A stretch of DNA of 64,000 bases. Origin: Streptomyces iconiensis. GTDB taxonomy: Bacteria; Actinomycetota; Actinomycetes; Streptomycetales; Streptomycetaceae. Shown here piece after piece: positions 38,146-47,255 of this stretch (position 1 is the first letter of the stretch; the number at the start of each line of letters is the position of its first letter). Location of the stretch: positions 244,840 through 308,839 of the forward strand of contig NZ_JANCPR020000004.1 of assembly GCF_028657195.3 (NCBI RefSeq). Reading direction: 5' to 3'. The translations under genes were made by a program, and so were the position numbers. A model generated the notes under the pieces. It saw nothing but the letters and a program-made list of their open reading frames with translations. It ran no database searches and had not been told where the DNA came from.

Positions 38146-39528
38146 ATGGGCGGCGACCTGCGGCGCGGCCGGCTGCCGCGCGTACCGGGCACGGCGGATG
38201 CGGCGGGTACGGCAGACACGGCGGGAACGGCGGGAACGGCGGGAACGGCGGGAACGGCGGGAACGGCGGGAACACAGCGTGGTGCCGAACCGCGCCCCGC
38301 CGGCACACCGAAGAGCGTCGGGATCGTCTGGGGGCTGCTGATCCTCAACACGCTCGGCTCCGCCGGGGCCGAGACCCTCATCCCGCTGCCCCGCTCCCTC
38401 ATCCAGCTGGTCACCATGGGCGCGCTGGTCGCCGCCTTCGCGCTGGCGCTCGTGCTCAATCTCCGGCTGCGCATCCGGGCCAGCGCCTTCGTGCTGCTGC
38501 TCACCCTGCTGCTCGTGCCGAGCGTGATCTCCAGCGTGCAACTGGAGTCCGGGCTGGGCGCGCTGTTCCGCTGCGCCCGGCTGGCTCTCTTCGTCGGCAC
38601 GCTGTGGCTGCTCAGCCGCTGGTGGGACGGCAGCCTGACGTTCGTGCGGCACCACATCAGGGTGTACTTCGCCGTGCTCGGGTCGGTCGCGGCGGGCGCG
38701 GTCATCTCGCCGGGTGCTGCCATGCCCGACATCTACGGCGGGCGGCTGGTCGGCGCGCTGTGGCCGCTCACCCCGCCGCAGATCGGACAGTACGCCGCGG
38801 TGATCATCGGGCTCACCGTGCTGCTCGTACTGGGCCGCAGGACCGACAGGACGAGCGCCGTGGTGGTCATCGTGCCGTCGCTCGTCCTGCTCGCGCTGAC
38901 CCATACCAGGACGGCCACGCTCGGCCTGCTCATCGGGTTGCTGCTGGCGATCAGCTCGCTCGTCCTGACCAGCGCCGCAGCGCGCCGGTTCTTCTCCTGG
39001 GCGGTGCTGTGCGCCGCCGTGGCCGCTGTGGGGTTCAGCTCGGCGCTGCAGGCGTGGTTCCTGCGCGGACAGACCCAGGAGTACTTCTCCAGCCTCAACG
39101 GCCGGGCCAAGGTCTGGGACGCCCTGCTGGCTGCGCCCCGGACATCCCTTGAGCACCTGTTCGGCATGGGCCTGGGCGACAAGTCGTTCGGCGGGCTGCC
39201 GATCGACAACAGCTGGCTGGCCGTCTACCACGAGCAGGGCCTGACCGGGGCCGCCATCGTCGTGGCGATCATCGTCGTGCTGGGCGGCGTCGCGCTGCTG
39301 CGGCCACCTTCGCTGCCGAGGGCCTGCGCGATCTTCCTGATCAGCTACTGCGCGATCGCCTCGTACACCGAGGCGGGGCTGGGCGACGCCTCGCCGTACC
39401 TGCTGCATCTGGCCCTGGCCGCCTCGCTGTTGGCTGCGCCTGCCGCTGCCCCGCCCCTCGCGGTGCCCGAAGACCCGCCCGAAGCCCCTCGACGACATGT
39501 CCCGCGGTGGGCCAGGGACAGGAAGTGA
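38146..39528 (+). CDS. O-antigen polymerase/ligase-like membrane protein (Wzy)
   Basis: This 460-residue protein has about ten hydrophobic segments. A periplasmic loop contains QTQEYFSSLNGRAKVWDALLAAPRTSLEHLFGMGLGDKSFGGLPIDNSWLAVYHEQGLTG, with the GRAKVW and DNSWL motifs of the Wzy_C/O-antigen ligase family. It would polymerise flipped repeat units. The N-terminus contains a repetitive AGT-rich stretch from codon 17 encoded by a 9-bp minisatellite (38194-38274), in a cytoplasmic extension ahead of the first helix. The ATG at 38146 sits on the last bases of the previous gene's context; GTG 38137 is an alternative. Confidence 0.85.
   Translation: MGGDLRRGRLPRVPGTADAAGTADTAGTAGTAGTAGTAGTAGTQRGAEPRPAGTPKSVGIVWGLLILNTLGSAGAETLIPLPRSLIQLVTMGALVAAFALALVLNLRLRIRASAFVLLLTLLLVPSVISSVQLESGLGALFRCARLALFVGTLWLLSRWWDGSLTFVRHHIRVYFAVLGSVAAGAVISPGAAMPDIYGGRLVGALWPLTPPQIGQYAAVIIGLTVLLVLGRRTDRTSAVVVIVPSLVLLALTHTRTATLGLLIGLLLAISSLVLTSAAARRFFSWAVLCAAVAAVGFSSALQAWFLRGQTQEYFSSLNGRAKVWDALLAAPRTSLEHLFGMGLGDKSFGGLPIDNSWLAVYHEQGLTGAAIVVAIIVVLGGVALLRPPSLPRACAIFLISYCAIASYTEAGLGDASPYLLHLALAASLLAAPAAAPPLAVPEDPPEAPRRHVPRWARDRK
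38194..38274 (+). repeat. 9-bp minisatellite in the polymerase gene
   Basis: Nine units of 9 bp cover the tract. Units from 38221 to 38265 are identical (GCGGGAACG, five copies), the sixth ends in A, and the three leading units are degenerate. The array keeps the frame and encodes Ala-Gly-Thr triplets. Confidence 0.92.
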
Positions 39529-40814
39529 CCTCACGTATGCACGTTCTCGTGGTGCACAACAGATACGCGTCGGCGCAGCCGAGCGGGGAGAACAAGGTCG
39601 TCGACCAGGAGGTGGCGCTGCTGCGCGCGGCCGGCCACCAGGTCGAGATGTTCGAGCGGCGCAGCGACGACATCGCGGCACGGTCCCTGCTGGGCAAGGT
39701 GCGGGTGCCGCTGCTGGTGCCGTGGAACCCGGCGGTCCGTACGGAGCTGGCCGCCCGGCTCCGCACCTCGCGCCCTGACGTGGTGCACGTCCACAACGTC
39801 TTTCCGCTGCTGTCGCCCGCCGTGCTGGCCGCCTGCGCCGACGCAGGCGTGCCCGCCGTCGCCACGCTGCACAACTACACCCAGGTCTGCCCGCCCGGCA
39901 CGCTGCAGCGGGACGGCCGGCCGTGCACCGAATGCGTCGGCACCGCGCCGCTGCCCGCCGTCCGGCACGGCTGCTACCGCGGCTCCCGGCTGGCGACGGT
40001 GCCGCTCGCGGTCAGCCTGTCGGCCAACAGGCGGCGGTGGTGGTCGGGCGTGGAGCGGTTCTTCTGCATCTCCGCCGCGCAGCGCGACGTCCTGGTGGGG
40101 GCCGGCATGCCGGCCGAACGGCTGGCGGTGAAGCACAACTTCGTACCTGAGCCCGACGTGCGCCGCTCGGGCCCGGGCGAGCAGCTGCTCTATCTCGGCC
40201 GGCTCGCGGAGGCCAAGGGCGTGCGGCTGCTGATGGCCGCCTGGGACGAGATCGCCGCCGAAGGCGGCGTGGGCGTGCCGCTCGTGATCGCGGGAACGGG
40301 GCCGCTGGAGGGAGAGGTGACCGCCTGGGCGGCGGGCCGCGACGACGTGCGGTACGCCGGACTGTACGACCCGGCCCAGTGCAGGCAGGCCATCGCGCGG
40401 TCGGTGGCCGTGGTGGCCCCCTCGACGTGGCTTGAGGCGTTCGGCCTGGTGGTCGCGGAGGCGATGGCGGCCGGGGTTCCGGCCGTCGCCGCCGGTCACG
40501 GCGCCTTCGTCGAACTCGTCGAGGACGGGGTGACCGGGCTGCTGCACCAGCCGAACGAGGCCGCCTCGCTCGCGTCCTGCCTGCGCCGGATCACGGACGG
40601 GCCGGGCCGCAACGAGGAGATGGGCCAGGCGGCCAGGCGCCGCTACGAGCAGGGCTTCAGCCCGGCCGTCGGGCTGGAGCGCCTGGTGGAGGGGTACCGC
40701 ACCGCGATCGCGGGACGGTCGGCCGACGGGCACGTACCGCCGCCGGCAGGGAACGGGAACGCAAACACTGGCTCGCGGCGGGGACACCCGCGCGGGCAGG
40801 GATGGGGGCAGTAG
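39525..40814 (+). CDS. Glycosyltransferase, family 4 (second)
   Basis: The protein of about 429 residues has the GT-B start HVLVVHNRYASAQPSGENKVVDQEVALLRAAGH, then VVHVHNVFPLLSPAVLAAC, a four-Cys loop (VCPPG, PCTECVG, HGCYRGSR) typical of one GT4 subgroup, and the donor motif STWLEAFGLVVAEAMAAGVPAVAA with the E-x7-E pair. GTG at 39525 overlaps the polymerase stop as GTGA; ATG at 39537 is the alternative start. It adds a further sugar to the repeat unit. Confidence 0.88.
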   Translation: MTSRMHVLVVHNRYASAQPSGENKVVDQEVALLRAAGHQVEMFERRSDDIAARSLLGKVRVPLLVPWNPAVRTELAARLRTSRPDVVHVHNVFPLLSPAVLAACADAGVPAVATLHNYTQVCPPGTLQRDGRPCTECVGTAPLPAVRHGCYRGSRLATVPLAVSLSANRRRWWSGVERFFCISAAQRDVLVGAGMPAERLAVKHNFVPEPDVRRSGPGEQLLYLGRLAEAKGVRLLMAAWDEIAAEGGVGVPLVIAGTGPLEGEVTAWAAGRDDVRYAGLYDPAQCRQAIARSVAVVAPSTWLEAFGLVVAEAMAAGVPAVAAGHGAFVELVEDGVTGLLHQPNEAASLASCLRRITDGPGRNEEMGQAARRRYEQGFSPAVGLERLVEGYRTAIAGRSADGHVPPPAGNGNANTGSRRGHPRGQGWGQ

Positions 40815-40816
40815 TA

Positions 40817-42061
40817 GTGACACGATGCCGACTCTGCGGCTCGGCGGCGATGGCAAGCGTCGTCGATCTTGGAGCGACTCCGCCGTGCGAGAGCTTTCTC
40901 GCCGCTGACCAACTGGACCGGCCTGAGCCGACGTTCCCGCTGCACCCGCGGGTCTGTACCGACTGCTGGCTCACCCAGATCCCTCCGCTGATCACCCCGG
41001 AGGAGACGTTCACGCAGTACGCGTACTTCTCCTCCTACTCGACCTCCTGGGTGGAGCACGCGGGCACGTTCGTCGCCGAAGCCGTACAGCGGCTGGGTCT
41101 CGCCTCCCAGGGCAAGGAAGCCTTCGCCGTCGAGGTCGCGAGCAACGACGGGTATCTGCTGAGGCACATGGTGGAACGCGGTATCCGCTGCCTCGGCATC
41201 GAGCCGTCGGTGAACGTCGGCGCCGTGGCGCGGGAGGCGGGTGTGCCCACGCTCACGGAGTTCCTCGACCCGGCCGTCGGCTCCGCCGTCCGCGCCGAGC
41301 ACGGCCCGGCCGACCTGGTCGTGGCCAACAACGTGTACGCGCACATCCCCGACGTGGTCGGGTTCACCAAGGGACTGCGCGCCCTGGTCGCTGACGACGG
41401 CTGGGTCTCCATCGAGGTGCAGCACCTGCTGACCCTGATCGAGCAGAACCAGTACGACACGATCTACCACGAGCACTTCCAGTACTACACGGTCGCCTCA
41501 GCGACCCGGGCGCTGGCGAGCGGCGGACTGGCGCTCGTGGACGTCGAGTTGCTGCCCACGCACGGCGGCTCCGTCCGGCTGTGGGCCCGCCCGGCCGAGG
41601 TGGCCGGCGAGCCGAGTTCGCGAGTGGCCGACGTGCTGGACCAGGAGAAGGCCGCCGGGCTGGGGGAGCTGTCCGGGTACACCGAGTTCTCAGCGCGGGT
41701 CGCCAAGGTGCGCCGTGACCTCCTGCGGTTCCTCATCGAGGCGGCCGAGCGCGGCGAGACGGTCGTCGGCTACGGCGCCCCCGGCAAGGGCAACACCCTG
41801 CTCAACCACTGCGGCATCCGGCCCGACCTGCTCCCGTACACGGTCGACCGCAACCCCTACAAGCACGGCAGGTTCACCCCGGGCACCCGCATCCCGATCC
41901 TGCCGCCCGAGCAGATCAGCGCCGACAGGCCGGACTATGTGCTCGTCCTCCCCTGGAACCTGCGGGACGAGCTGGTCGAGCAGCTGTCGTTCGTGCACGA
42001 GTGGGGTGGCCGACTGGTCTTCCCCGTACCGGAACTGAGCATTGTCGAGGCCACGTCGTGA
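40817..42061 (+). CDS. Sugar C-methyltransferase-like protein with zinc-binding N-terminus
   Basis: The 414-residue protein has an N-terminal zinc-binding domain (CRLCG, then CTDCW), a central SAM-binding domain (FAVEVASNDGYLLRHMVERGIRCLGIEPS) and a C-terminal domain of the PF08484 kind (ETVVGYGAPGKGNTLLNHCGI). This three-part layout is that of NDP-4-keto-sugar C-methyltransferases such as those for TDP-mycarose and noviose branches. It would add a methyl to a sugar ring carbon. GTG at 40817 follows GGGGG with good spacing; ATG at 40802 would overlap the previous gene. Confidence 0.85.
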   Translation: MTRCRLCGSAAMASVVDLGATPPCESFLAADQLDRPEPTFPLHPRVCTDCWLTQIPPLITPEETFTQYAYFSSYSTSWVEHAGTFVAEAVQRLGLASQGKEAFAVEVASNDGYLLRHMVERGIRCLGIEPSVNVGAVAREAGVPTLTEFLDPAVGSAVRAEHGPADLVVANNVYAHIPDVVGFTKGLRALVADDGWVSIEVQHLLTLIEQNQYDTIYHEHFQYYTVASATRALASGGLALVDVELLPTHGGSVRLWARPAEVAGEPSSRVADVLDQEKAAGLGELSGYTEFSARVAKVRRDLLRFLIEAAERGETVVGYGAPGKGNTLLNHCGIRPDLLPYTVDRNPYKHGRFTPGTRIPILPPEQISADRPDYVLVLPWNLRDELVEQLSFVHEWGGRLVFPVPELSIVEATS

Positions 42062-42074
42062 AAGAGGACGCAGC

Positions 42075-42914
42075 ATGAAGGTCGTACTGTTCTGCGGCGG
42101 TTACGGGCTGCGGATGCGCAGCGGCGCGTCCGACGACATACCCAAGCCGATGGCGATGGTCGGCCCCAGACCGCTGATCTGGCATGTCATGCGCTACTAC
42201 GCGCACTTCGGGCACACGGAGTTCATCCTGTGCCTCGGGTACGGGGCGCACCACATCAAGGACTTCTTCCTCAACTACGAGGAGACGGTGTCCAACGACT
42301 TCGTGCTGCGCGGCGGCCGGACCGAGCTGCTGTCCACCGACATAGCCGACTGGACGATCACATTCGCGCAGACGGGCATCGAGTCACCGATCGGGGAGCG
42401 GCTGCGCCGGGTGCGTCACCACCTGGACGGCGACGAGATGTTCCTCGCCAACTACGCCGACGTGCTCACCGACGCCCCGCTGCCTCGGATGATCGACGAG
42501 TTCGCCGGGCGCGACGCGGGGGCCTCGATGACGGTGGTGCCGCCGCAGTCCTCGTTCCACTGCGTGGAGCTGGGCGAGGACGGCCTGGTCGGAGGCATCA
42601 CAGCGGTGAGCGAACTGCCGCTGTGGGAGAACGGCGGCTACTTCGTGCTCCGCCAGGAGGTCTTCGACCACATCCCGGAGAACGGGGACCTGGTCGCCGA
42701 CGGTTGCGCCCAACTGGCCAAGCGCGGCCGTCTGATCGCCCACCAGCACCGCGGCTTCTGGAGGCCGACCGACACCGTCAAGGAGCGGGCCGCGCTCGAT
42801 CACGCCTACGCCAGGGGCGACCGCCCGTGGGCCGTGTGGGAACGGGACGGCGCGGCGGCCGGGCCGCTGAGCGCCCCCGGCAGCAGGAACGGCGCCACGG
42901 CGGGGGCGCGGTGA
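42075..42914 (+). CDS. Sugar nucleotidyltransferase, glucose-1-phosphate cytidylyltransferase-like
   Basis: The 279-residue protein has VVLFCGGYGLRMRS, a variant of the G-G-x-G-T-R-L nucleotide loop, then DDIPKPMAMVGPRPLIWHVMRYYAHFG and FILCLGYGAHHIKDFFLNY, and the acceptor-side FWRPTDTVKERAALD. The pattern follows RfbF-type CTP:glucose-1-phosphate cytidylyltransferases more than dTDP enzymes. It would activate a sugar phosphate as CDP- (or another NDP-) sugar for the following sugar-modifying enzymes. It starts 13 bases after the methyltransferase stop. Confidence 0.85.
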   Translation: MKVVLFCGGYGLRMRSGASDDIPKPMAMVGPRPLIWHVMRYYAHFGHTEFILCLGYGAHHIKDFFLNYEETVSNDFVLRGGRTELLSTDIADWTITFAQTGIESPIGERLRRVRHHLDGDEMFLANYADVLTDAPLPRMIDEFAGRDAGASMTVVPPQSSFHCVELGEDGLVGGITAVSELPLWENGGYFVLRQEVFDHIPENGDLVADGCAQLAKRGRLIAHQHRGFWRPTDTVKERAALDHAYARGDRPWAVWERDGAAAGPLSAPGSRNGATAGAR

Positions 42915-43558
42915 TCCGGCTCGGCGCTGAGCGCCTGGACCGGATCGTCGCGGTGGGCGCGCACTGCGACGACATCGCCATCGGCGCGGGCGGCACGCTG
43001 CTGACACTGTGCCTCGCGCACCCCGGTCTCCGCGTCGACGCGCTGGTGCTCTCCGGCGGTGGCGGCGAGCGCGAGCAGGAGGAGCGGGCCGCGCTCGCCG
43101 CCTTCTGCCCGGGCGCCGAACTGGGCCTGACCGTGCTCAAGCTGTCGGACGGCCGGCTGCCGGCGCAGTGGGAAGAGGCCAAGTCCGCGGTCGAGGAACT
43201 GCGCGAGCGCAGCGATCCCGACCTCGTGCTGGCCCCGCGTACCGACGACGCGCACCAGGACCACCGCGGCCTGGCGAAGCTGATGTCCACCGCGTTCCGC
43301 GACCACCTCATGCTCGGCTACGAGATCGTCAAGTGGGACGGCGATCTGGGCCGCATGGCGGTGTACCAGCCGCTGTCACCGGAGACCGCCGAACGGAAGG
43401 TGCGGCTGCTGCAGGAGCACTACCCCTCGCAGCGGCACCGGCCCTGGTACGACCGGGAGGCGTTCCTCGGACTCGCCCGCATCCGCGGCATCGAATGCCA
43501 CGCGCGCTACGCCGAGTCGTTCGCCGTCACCAAACTCACTCTGAACCTGGGGGATTGA
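42911..43558 (+). CDS. PIG-L / LmbE family deacetylase
   Basis: The 215-residue protein has the metal-binding start IVAVGAHCDDIAIGAGGTLL (the usual AHPDD becomes AHCDD) and a second motif TDDAHQDHRGLAKL supplying the His ligand, with IRGIECHARYAESF near the end. PIG-L enzymes remove acetyl from N-acetyl-sugar derivatives. The GTG start overlaps the nucleotidyltransferase stop as GTGA. Its place in the operon suggests deacetylation of an amino sugar intermediate. Confidence 0.88.
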   Translation: MIRLGAERLDRIVAVGAHCDDIAIGAGGTLLTLCLAHPGLRVDALVLSGGGGEREQEERAALAAFCPGAELGLTVLKLSDGRLPAQWEEAKSAVEELRERSDPDLVLAPRTDDAHQDHRGLAKLMSTAFRDHLMLGYEIVKWDGDLGRMAVYQPLSPETAERKVRLLQEHYPSQRHRPWYDREAFLGLARIRGIECHARYAESFAVTKLTLNLGD

Positions 43559-43561
43559 ACC

Positions 43562-44596
43562 TTGCGCGTACTGCTGACCGGACACCAGGGCTACTTGGGC
43601 ACCGTCATGGCCCCGGTCCTCGCCGCTGCCGGGCACGAGGTGGTCGGGCTCGACGCCGGCCTGTTCGCCGACTGCGTGCTGGGCCTCCCGCCCGCCGACC
43701 CGGCGGGGCACCGGGTGGACCTGCGCGACATCACGGCCGAACACGTGGCCGGGGTGGACGCCGTGATCCACCTGGCGGCGCTGTCCAACGACCCGCTGGG
43801 AGCGCTGGCCCCTGACCTCACCTACGACATCAACCACCACGCGTCCGTGCGGCTGGCCCGGCTGGCCCGCGACGCCGGAGTACGGCGCTTCCTGTACGCG
43901 TCCACCTGCTCGGTCTACGGTGCGGCGGGCGGTGACGACCTGGTGGGCGAGGACGCTCCGCTGCGCCCGGTGACGCCGTACGCGGAGTCCAAGGTGCGGG
44001 TGGAGGACGACCTGCACGCGCTGGCCGACGGCGACTTCAGCCCGGTGTTCATGCGCAACGCCACCGCCTTCGGCTACTCACCCCGGCTGCGCGCCGACAT
44101 CGTGCTGAACAACCTGGTGGGCCACGCGCTCCTGTCGGGCGAGGTGCTGGTGCTCTCCGACGGCACCCCCTGGCGCCCGCTGGTGCACGCGGCCGACATC
44201 GCACGGGCCTTCGCCGCCGCGCTGGTCGCGCCGCGGGAGGCGGTGCACGACCGGGCCTTCAACATCGGCAGCGAGACCAACAACGTCACCGTCGCCGAGA
44301 TCGCCGAGCAGGTCGCCGAGGCGGTGTCCGGGGCCCGGGTGGTGATCACGGGCGAGAACGGCGCCGATCCGCGGTCCTACCGGGTGGACTTCGCCCGGTT
44401 CCGCACCGCGATGGTGGAGGGCCCCGGCTTCGACTGCGAGTGGACGGTGAAGCAGGGCGCGCTCGAACTCGCCGACGCCTACCGGGAACACGGGCTGACC
44501 CGGGAGGGCTTCGAGCGCCGCTTCACCCGGCTCGCCGTGCTGCGCGCGGCATCCGAGGCCGGCACCGTCGACGAGACCCTGCGGTGGCGCCGATGA
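43562..44596 (+). CDS. NAD-dependent sugar epimerase/dehydratase
   Basis: The 344-residue short-chain dehydrogenase-type protein has the NAD motif VLLTGHQGYLGTVMAPVL, the strand VDAVIHLAALSND, and the catalytic STCSVYG and YAESK (Tyr-x-x-x-Lys). It then has the substrate-side NATAFGYSPRLRADIVLNNLV. It probably epimerises, dehydrates or reduces the nucleotide sugar made by the neighbouring nucleotidyltransferase. A TTG start at 43562 follows GGGGGA. Confidence 0.88.
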   Translation: MRVLLTGHQGYLGTVMAPVLAAAGHEVVGLDAGLFADCVLGLPPADPAGHRVDLRDITAEHVAGVDAVIHLAALSNDPLGALAPDLTYDINHHASVRLARLARDAGVRRFLYASTCSVYGAAGGDDLVGEDAPLRPVTPYAESKVRVEDDLHALADGDFSPVFMRNATAFGYSPRLRADIVLNNLVGHALLSGEVLVLSDGTPWRPLVHAADIARAFAAALVAPREAVHDRAFNIGSETNNVTVAEIAEQVAEAVSGARVVITGENGADPRSYRVDFARFRTAMVEGPGFDCEWTVKQGALELADAYREHGLTREGFERRFTRLAVLRAASEAGTVDETLRWRR

Positions 44597-45930
44597 GCGC
44601 GGCGAGCGAGGGGACGACCGCGGCGGGCGAGCGGACGGCTGCGGAGAAGCAGGGGACGACCGCGGCGGGCGAGCAGATGTACGCGCTGGTGGAGCGGCTG
44701 TACCCGCTGTGCCGGAGCATCACGGGCGACGGGGTGCGCGCCACCCTGGAGATCGTCGGCGAGTACGTTCCGCTGCGGGTGCACGAGGTGCCGACCGGGA
44801 CGCGGGTGCTCGACTGGACGGTGCCGCAGGAGTGGAACATCCGGGACGCGTACATCGCCGACAGCGGCGGCAACCGGGTCGTCGACTTCGCCGCTTCCAG
44901 CCTGCACGTGCTCGGCTACAGCCTGCCGGTATCGGCGACCATGCCGCTGGACGAGCTGCGCGCACACCTGCACACCCTGCCCGACCACCCGGCCTGGGTG
45001 CCGTACCGGACCAGTTACTACAAGCCCGAGTGGGGATTCTGCCTGGCCCAGGAGACCCTGGACGCGCTGCCTGACGGCGAGTACGAGGTGTGCGTGGACT
45101 CCACACTCACGGACGGCCACCTCACCTACGCCGAGCACGTGGTACCCGGACAGGTCGCCGACGAGGTGATCGTCTCCTGCCACGTCTGCCACCCCTCGCT
45201 GGCCAACGACAACCTGGCCGGCATCGCGGTGGCGACCTACCTGGCCAGGGCGCTGGCGGAGCAGACGCCGTACTACACCTACCGGTTCATCTTCGCGCCC
45301 GGCACCATCGGTGCCATCACCTGGCTGGCCCGCAACGCGGAGCGGGTCGACCGTGTCAAGCACGGTCTGGTGCTGGCCTGCGCCGGGGACCCGGGCCGGC
45401 TGACGTACAAGCAGAGCAGGCGCGGCGACGCGGAGATCGACCGCGTGCTGCGGTACGTGCTGGCCGCCTCCGAACGCCCGCACCACGTCACCGAGTTCAC
45501 CCCGTACGGCTACGACGAGCGGCAGTTCTGCTCGCCCGGGTTCGATCTCGGCGTGGGCTCGCTCAGCCGCACCCCGTACGCCGGCTACCCCGAGTACCAC
45601 ACCTCGGCCGACAACCTGGACTTCGTCTCGGCCGAGGCGATGGCGGACACGCTCGCCGTCTGCCGCGAGGCGTTCGCCGTGCTGGACCGCGACCGGCGCT
45701 ACATCAACCTGAGCCCGTACGGCGAACCACAGCTGGGCCGGCGCGGGTTGTACGACTCGCTCGGCGGGCGCAGCGACGCCAAGCAGGCCCAGATGGCGAT
45801 GCTCTGGGTGCTCAACCTCTCCGACGGCGAGCACGGTCTGCTGGACATCGCCGAGCGGTCAAGGCTCCCGTTCGACACCGTCGCCGCAGCGGCCGAAGCG
45901 CTGCACGGCGCCGGGCTGATCAAGGCATGA
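44593..45930 (+). CDS. DUF4910 (peptidase M28-like) protein of sugar cassette
   Basis: This 445-residue protein has the layout of DUF4910/DUF2172 proteins found in polysaccharide loci. It contains YPLCRSITGDGVR, VPQEWNIRDAYI and aminopeptidase-like motifs with possible metal ligands: CHVCHPSLANDNLAGIAVATYLA and TYRFIFAPGTIGAITWL, then YDERQFCSPGFDLGVGSLSR and EYHTSADNLDFV. A C-terminal winged-helix-like part follows. The family function is unproven; association with nucleotide-sugar genes suggests amide hydrolysis or formation on a sugar. The N-terminus has a duplicated GTTAAGE unit from a 42-bp-spaced repeat. It overlaps both neighbours by four bases. Confidence 0.82.
   Translation: MSAASEGTTAAGERTAAEKQGTTAAGEQMYALVERLYPLCRSITGDGVRATLEIVGEYVPLRVHEVPTGTRVLDWTVPQEWNIRDAYIADSGGNRVVDFAASSLHVLGYSLPVSATMPLDELRAHLHTLPDHPAWVPYRTSYYKPEWGFCLAQETLDALPDGEYEVCVDSTLTDGHLTYAEHVVPGQVADEVIVSCHVCHPSLANDNLAGIAVATYLARALAEQTPYYTYRFIFAPGTIGAITWLARNAERVDRVKHGLVLACAGDPGRLTYKQSRRGDAEIDRVLRYVLAASERPHHVTEFTPYGYDERQFCSPGFDLGVGSLSRTPYAGYPEYHTSADNLDFVSAEAMADTLAVCREAFAVLDRDRRYINLSPYGEPQLGRRGLYDSLGGRSDAKQAQMAMLWVLNLSDGEHGLLDIAERSRLPFDTVAAAAEALHGAGLIKA
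44609..44674 (+). repeat. Two 24-bp direct repeats, 42-bp period
   Basis: Identical 24-bp units lie at 44609-44632 and 44651-44674 in the first 30 codons of the DUF4910 gene. They encode two GTTAAGE segments. Confidence 0.9.
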
Positions 45931-47255
45931 CGCCGATGGCCACCGAGGGGGAGAGCCCGGGGACAACAGAGCCACCCGCGGGGCCGGTCGGGCCCGCGCC
46001 GCAGACAGCCAAGCGGGCCATGGTCGGCCGGCTGTCCTGGGGACTGGCCGACCAGGCGGCCTCCAGCATCTCCAACTTCGTGGTGGGCATCTACGTCGCA
46101 CGCTCGCTGGGACTGACCGCTTTCGGCGTGTTCAGCCTGGCCTGGGTGACCTACGGCGTGGTGCTCAGCGTCTCCCGCGGCCTGGCGACCGACCCGCTCG
46201 TGGTGCGCTTCAGCGGCGTGCCGGAGGCGTCCTGGCGCGGGGCCGTGGCCCGGTCCTCGGGTACGGCGCTCGGCGTCGGAGCCCTCATCGGCGCCGCGTG
46301 TCTGGTGGTCGGCCTCGCTCTCGGGGGCCGGGTGGGGCCCGCGTTCGCAGGACTCGGCGTCATGCTGCCAGGACTGCTGCTGCAGGACGCCTGGCGGTAC
46401 TCGTTCTTCGCCGCTGGCAACGGCCGCAAGGCGTTCGTGAACGACGTGGTGTGGGGCGTCGCGCTGGTGCCGGCCATGGTGGTGGCCGCCCGCGTCGGCA
46501 CCGTGACCGCCTTCGTGCTCGCCTGGGGCGTGTCCGCAGCTGTGGCCGCGGTCTACGGCTGCTTCCAGTCCGGCATCCGGCCCCAACTGACCGGAGCGCG
46601 CCAGTGGCTTCGCGAGCACAGCGACCTCGGCTACCGGTACCTGGTCGAGAACGTGGGAGTCAGCGGCGCGAGCCAGCTGCGGGCCTACGGGCTCGGCGCG
46701 ATCGTCGGGGTCAGCGCGGTGGGCGTGATCCGGGGCGCCGAGCTGCTGCTCGGCCCGTTCCTCGCCGTGCTGATGGGGCTGTCGCTGGTCACCGTCGCCG
46801 AAGCGGCACGGGTGCTGCGGCGGGCCCCGCACCGGCTGGGCCTGTTCTGCCTCGTGCTGGGCGCCGGGCAGGCCGCCGCCGCGCTGCTCTGGGGCGGGGC
46901 GCTGCTCCTGGTGCCCGACAGGTTCGGTGAGCTGGTGCTCGGCGACGTGTGGCACGCGGCTTCGGCGCTCATCGTGCCGGTCACGCTCGGCGTCGCGGGC
47001 GCGGGACTCGGCACCGGTGCGGCGGCGGGACTGCGTGCGCTCGGCGCCGCCCGGCGCAGCCTGCGCTGCCAGCTGTTCGCCTCAGCCTGCTATGTCAGCG
47101 GCGGGCTCGGCGGCGCTTTCGCGGCCGGCACCATCGGCTCGGCCTGGGGCGTCGCCGCCGCGGCCGTCTGCGGCTCCACCGTGTGGTGGCTACAGCTGCG
47201 CTCTGCCCTGCGCGAGCGCCACCACAACTCCATCCGCGAAGTGAGGACGCCATGA
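45927..47255 (+). CDS. Polysaccharide flippase (Wzx-like)
   Basis: This 442-residue protein has about twelve predicted helices, starting with RLSWGLADQAASSISNFVVGIYVARSLGLTAFGVFSLAWVTYGVV. This is the usual first region of Wzx and MOP-superfamily lipid-linked oligosaccharide flippases. It would carry undecaprenyl-linked repeat units across the membrane. It overlaps the previous and following genes by four bases each. Confidence 0.85.
   Translation: MTPMATEGESPGTTEPPAGPVGPAPQTAKRAMVGRLSWGLADQAASSISNFVVGIYVARSLGLTAFGVFSLAWVTYGVVLSVSRGLATDPLVVRFSGVPEASWRGAVARSSGTALGVGALIGAACLVVGLALGGRVGPAFAGLGVMLPGLLLQDAWRYSFFAAGNGRKAFVNDVVWGVALVPAMVVAARVGTVTAFVLAWGVSAAVAAVYGCFQSGIRPQLTGARQWLREHSDLGYRYLVENVGVSGASQLRAYGLGAIVGVSAVGVIRGAELLLGPFLAVLMGLSLVTVAEAARVLRRAPHRLGLFCLVLGAGQAAAALLWGGALLLVPDRFGELVLGDVWHAASALIVPVTLGVAGAGLGTGAAAGLRALGAARRSLRCQLFASACYVSGGLGGAFAAGTIGSAWGVAAAAVCGSTVWWLQLRSALRERHHNSIREVRTP

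Noticed and set aside
38194..38274. Possible CRISPR-like array
   Set aside because: Units are 9 bp with no spacers and are in a coding frame; it is a simple minisatellite.
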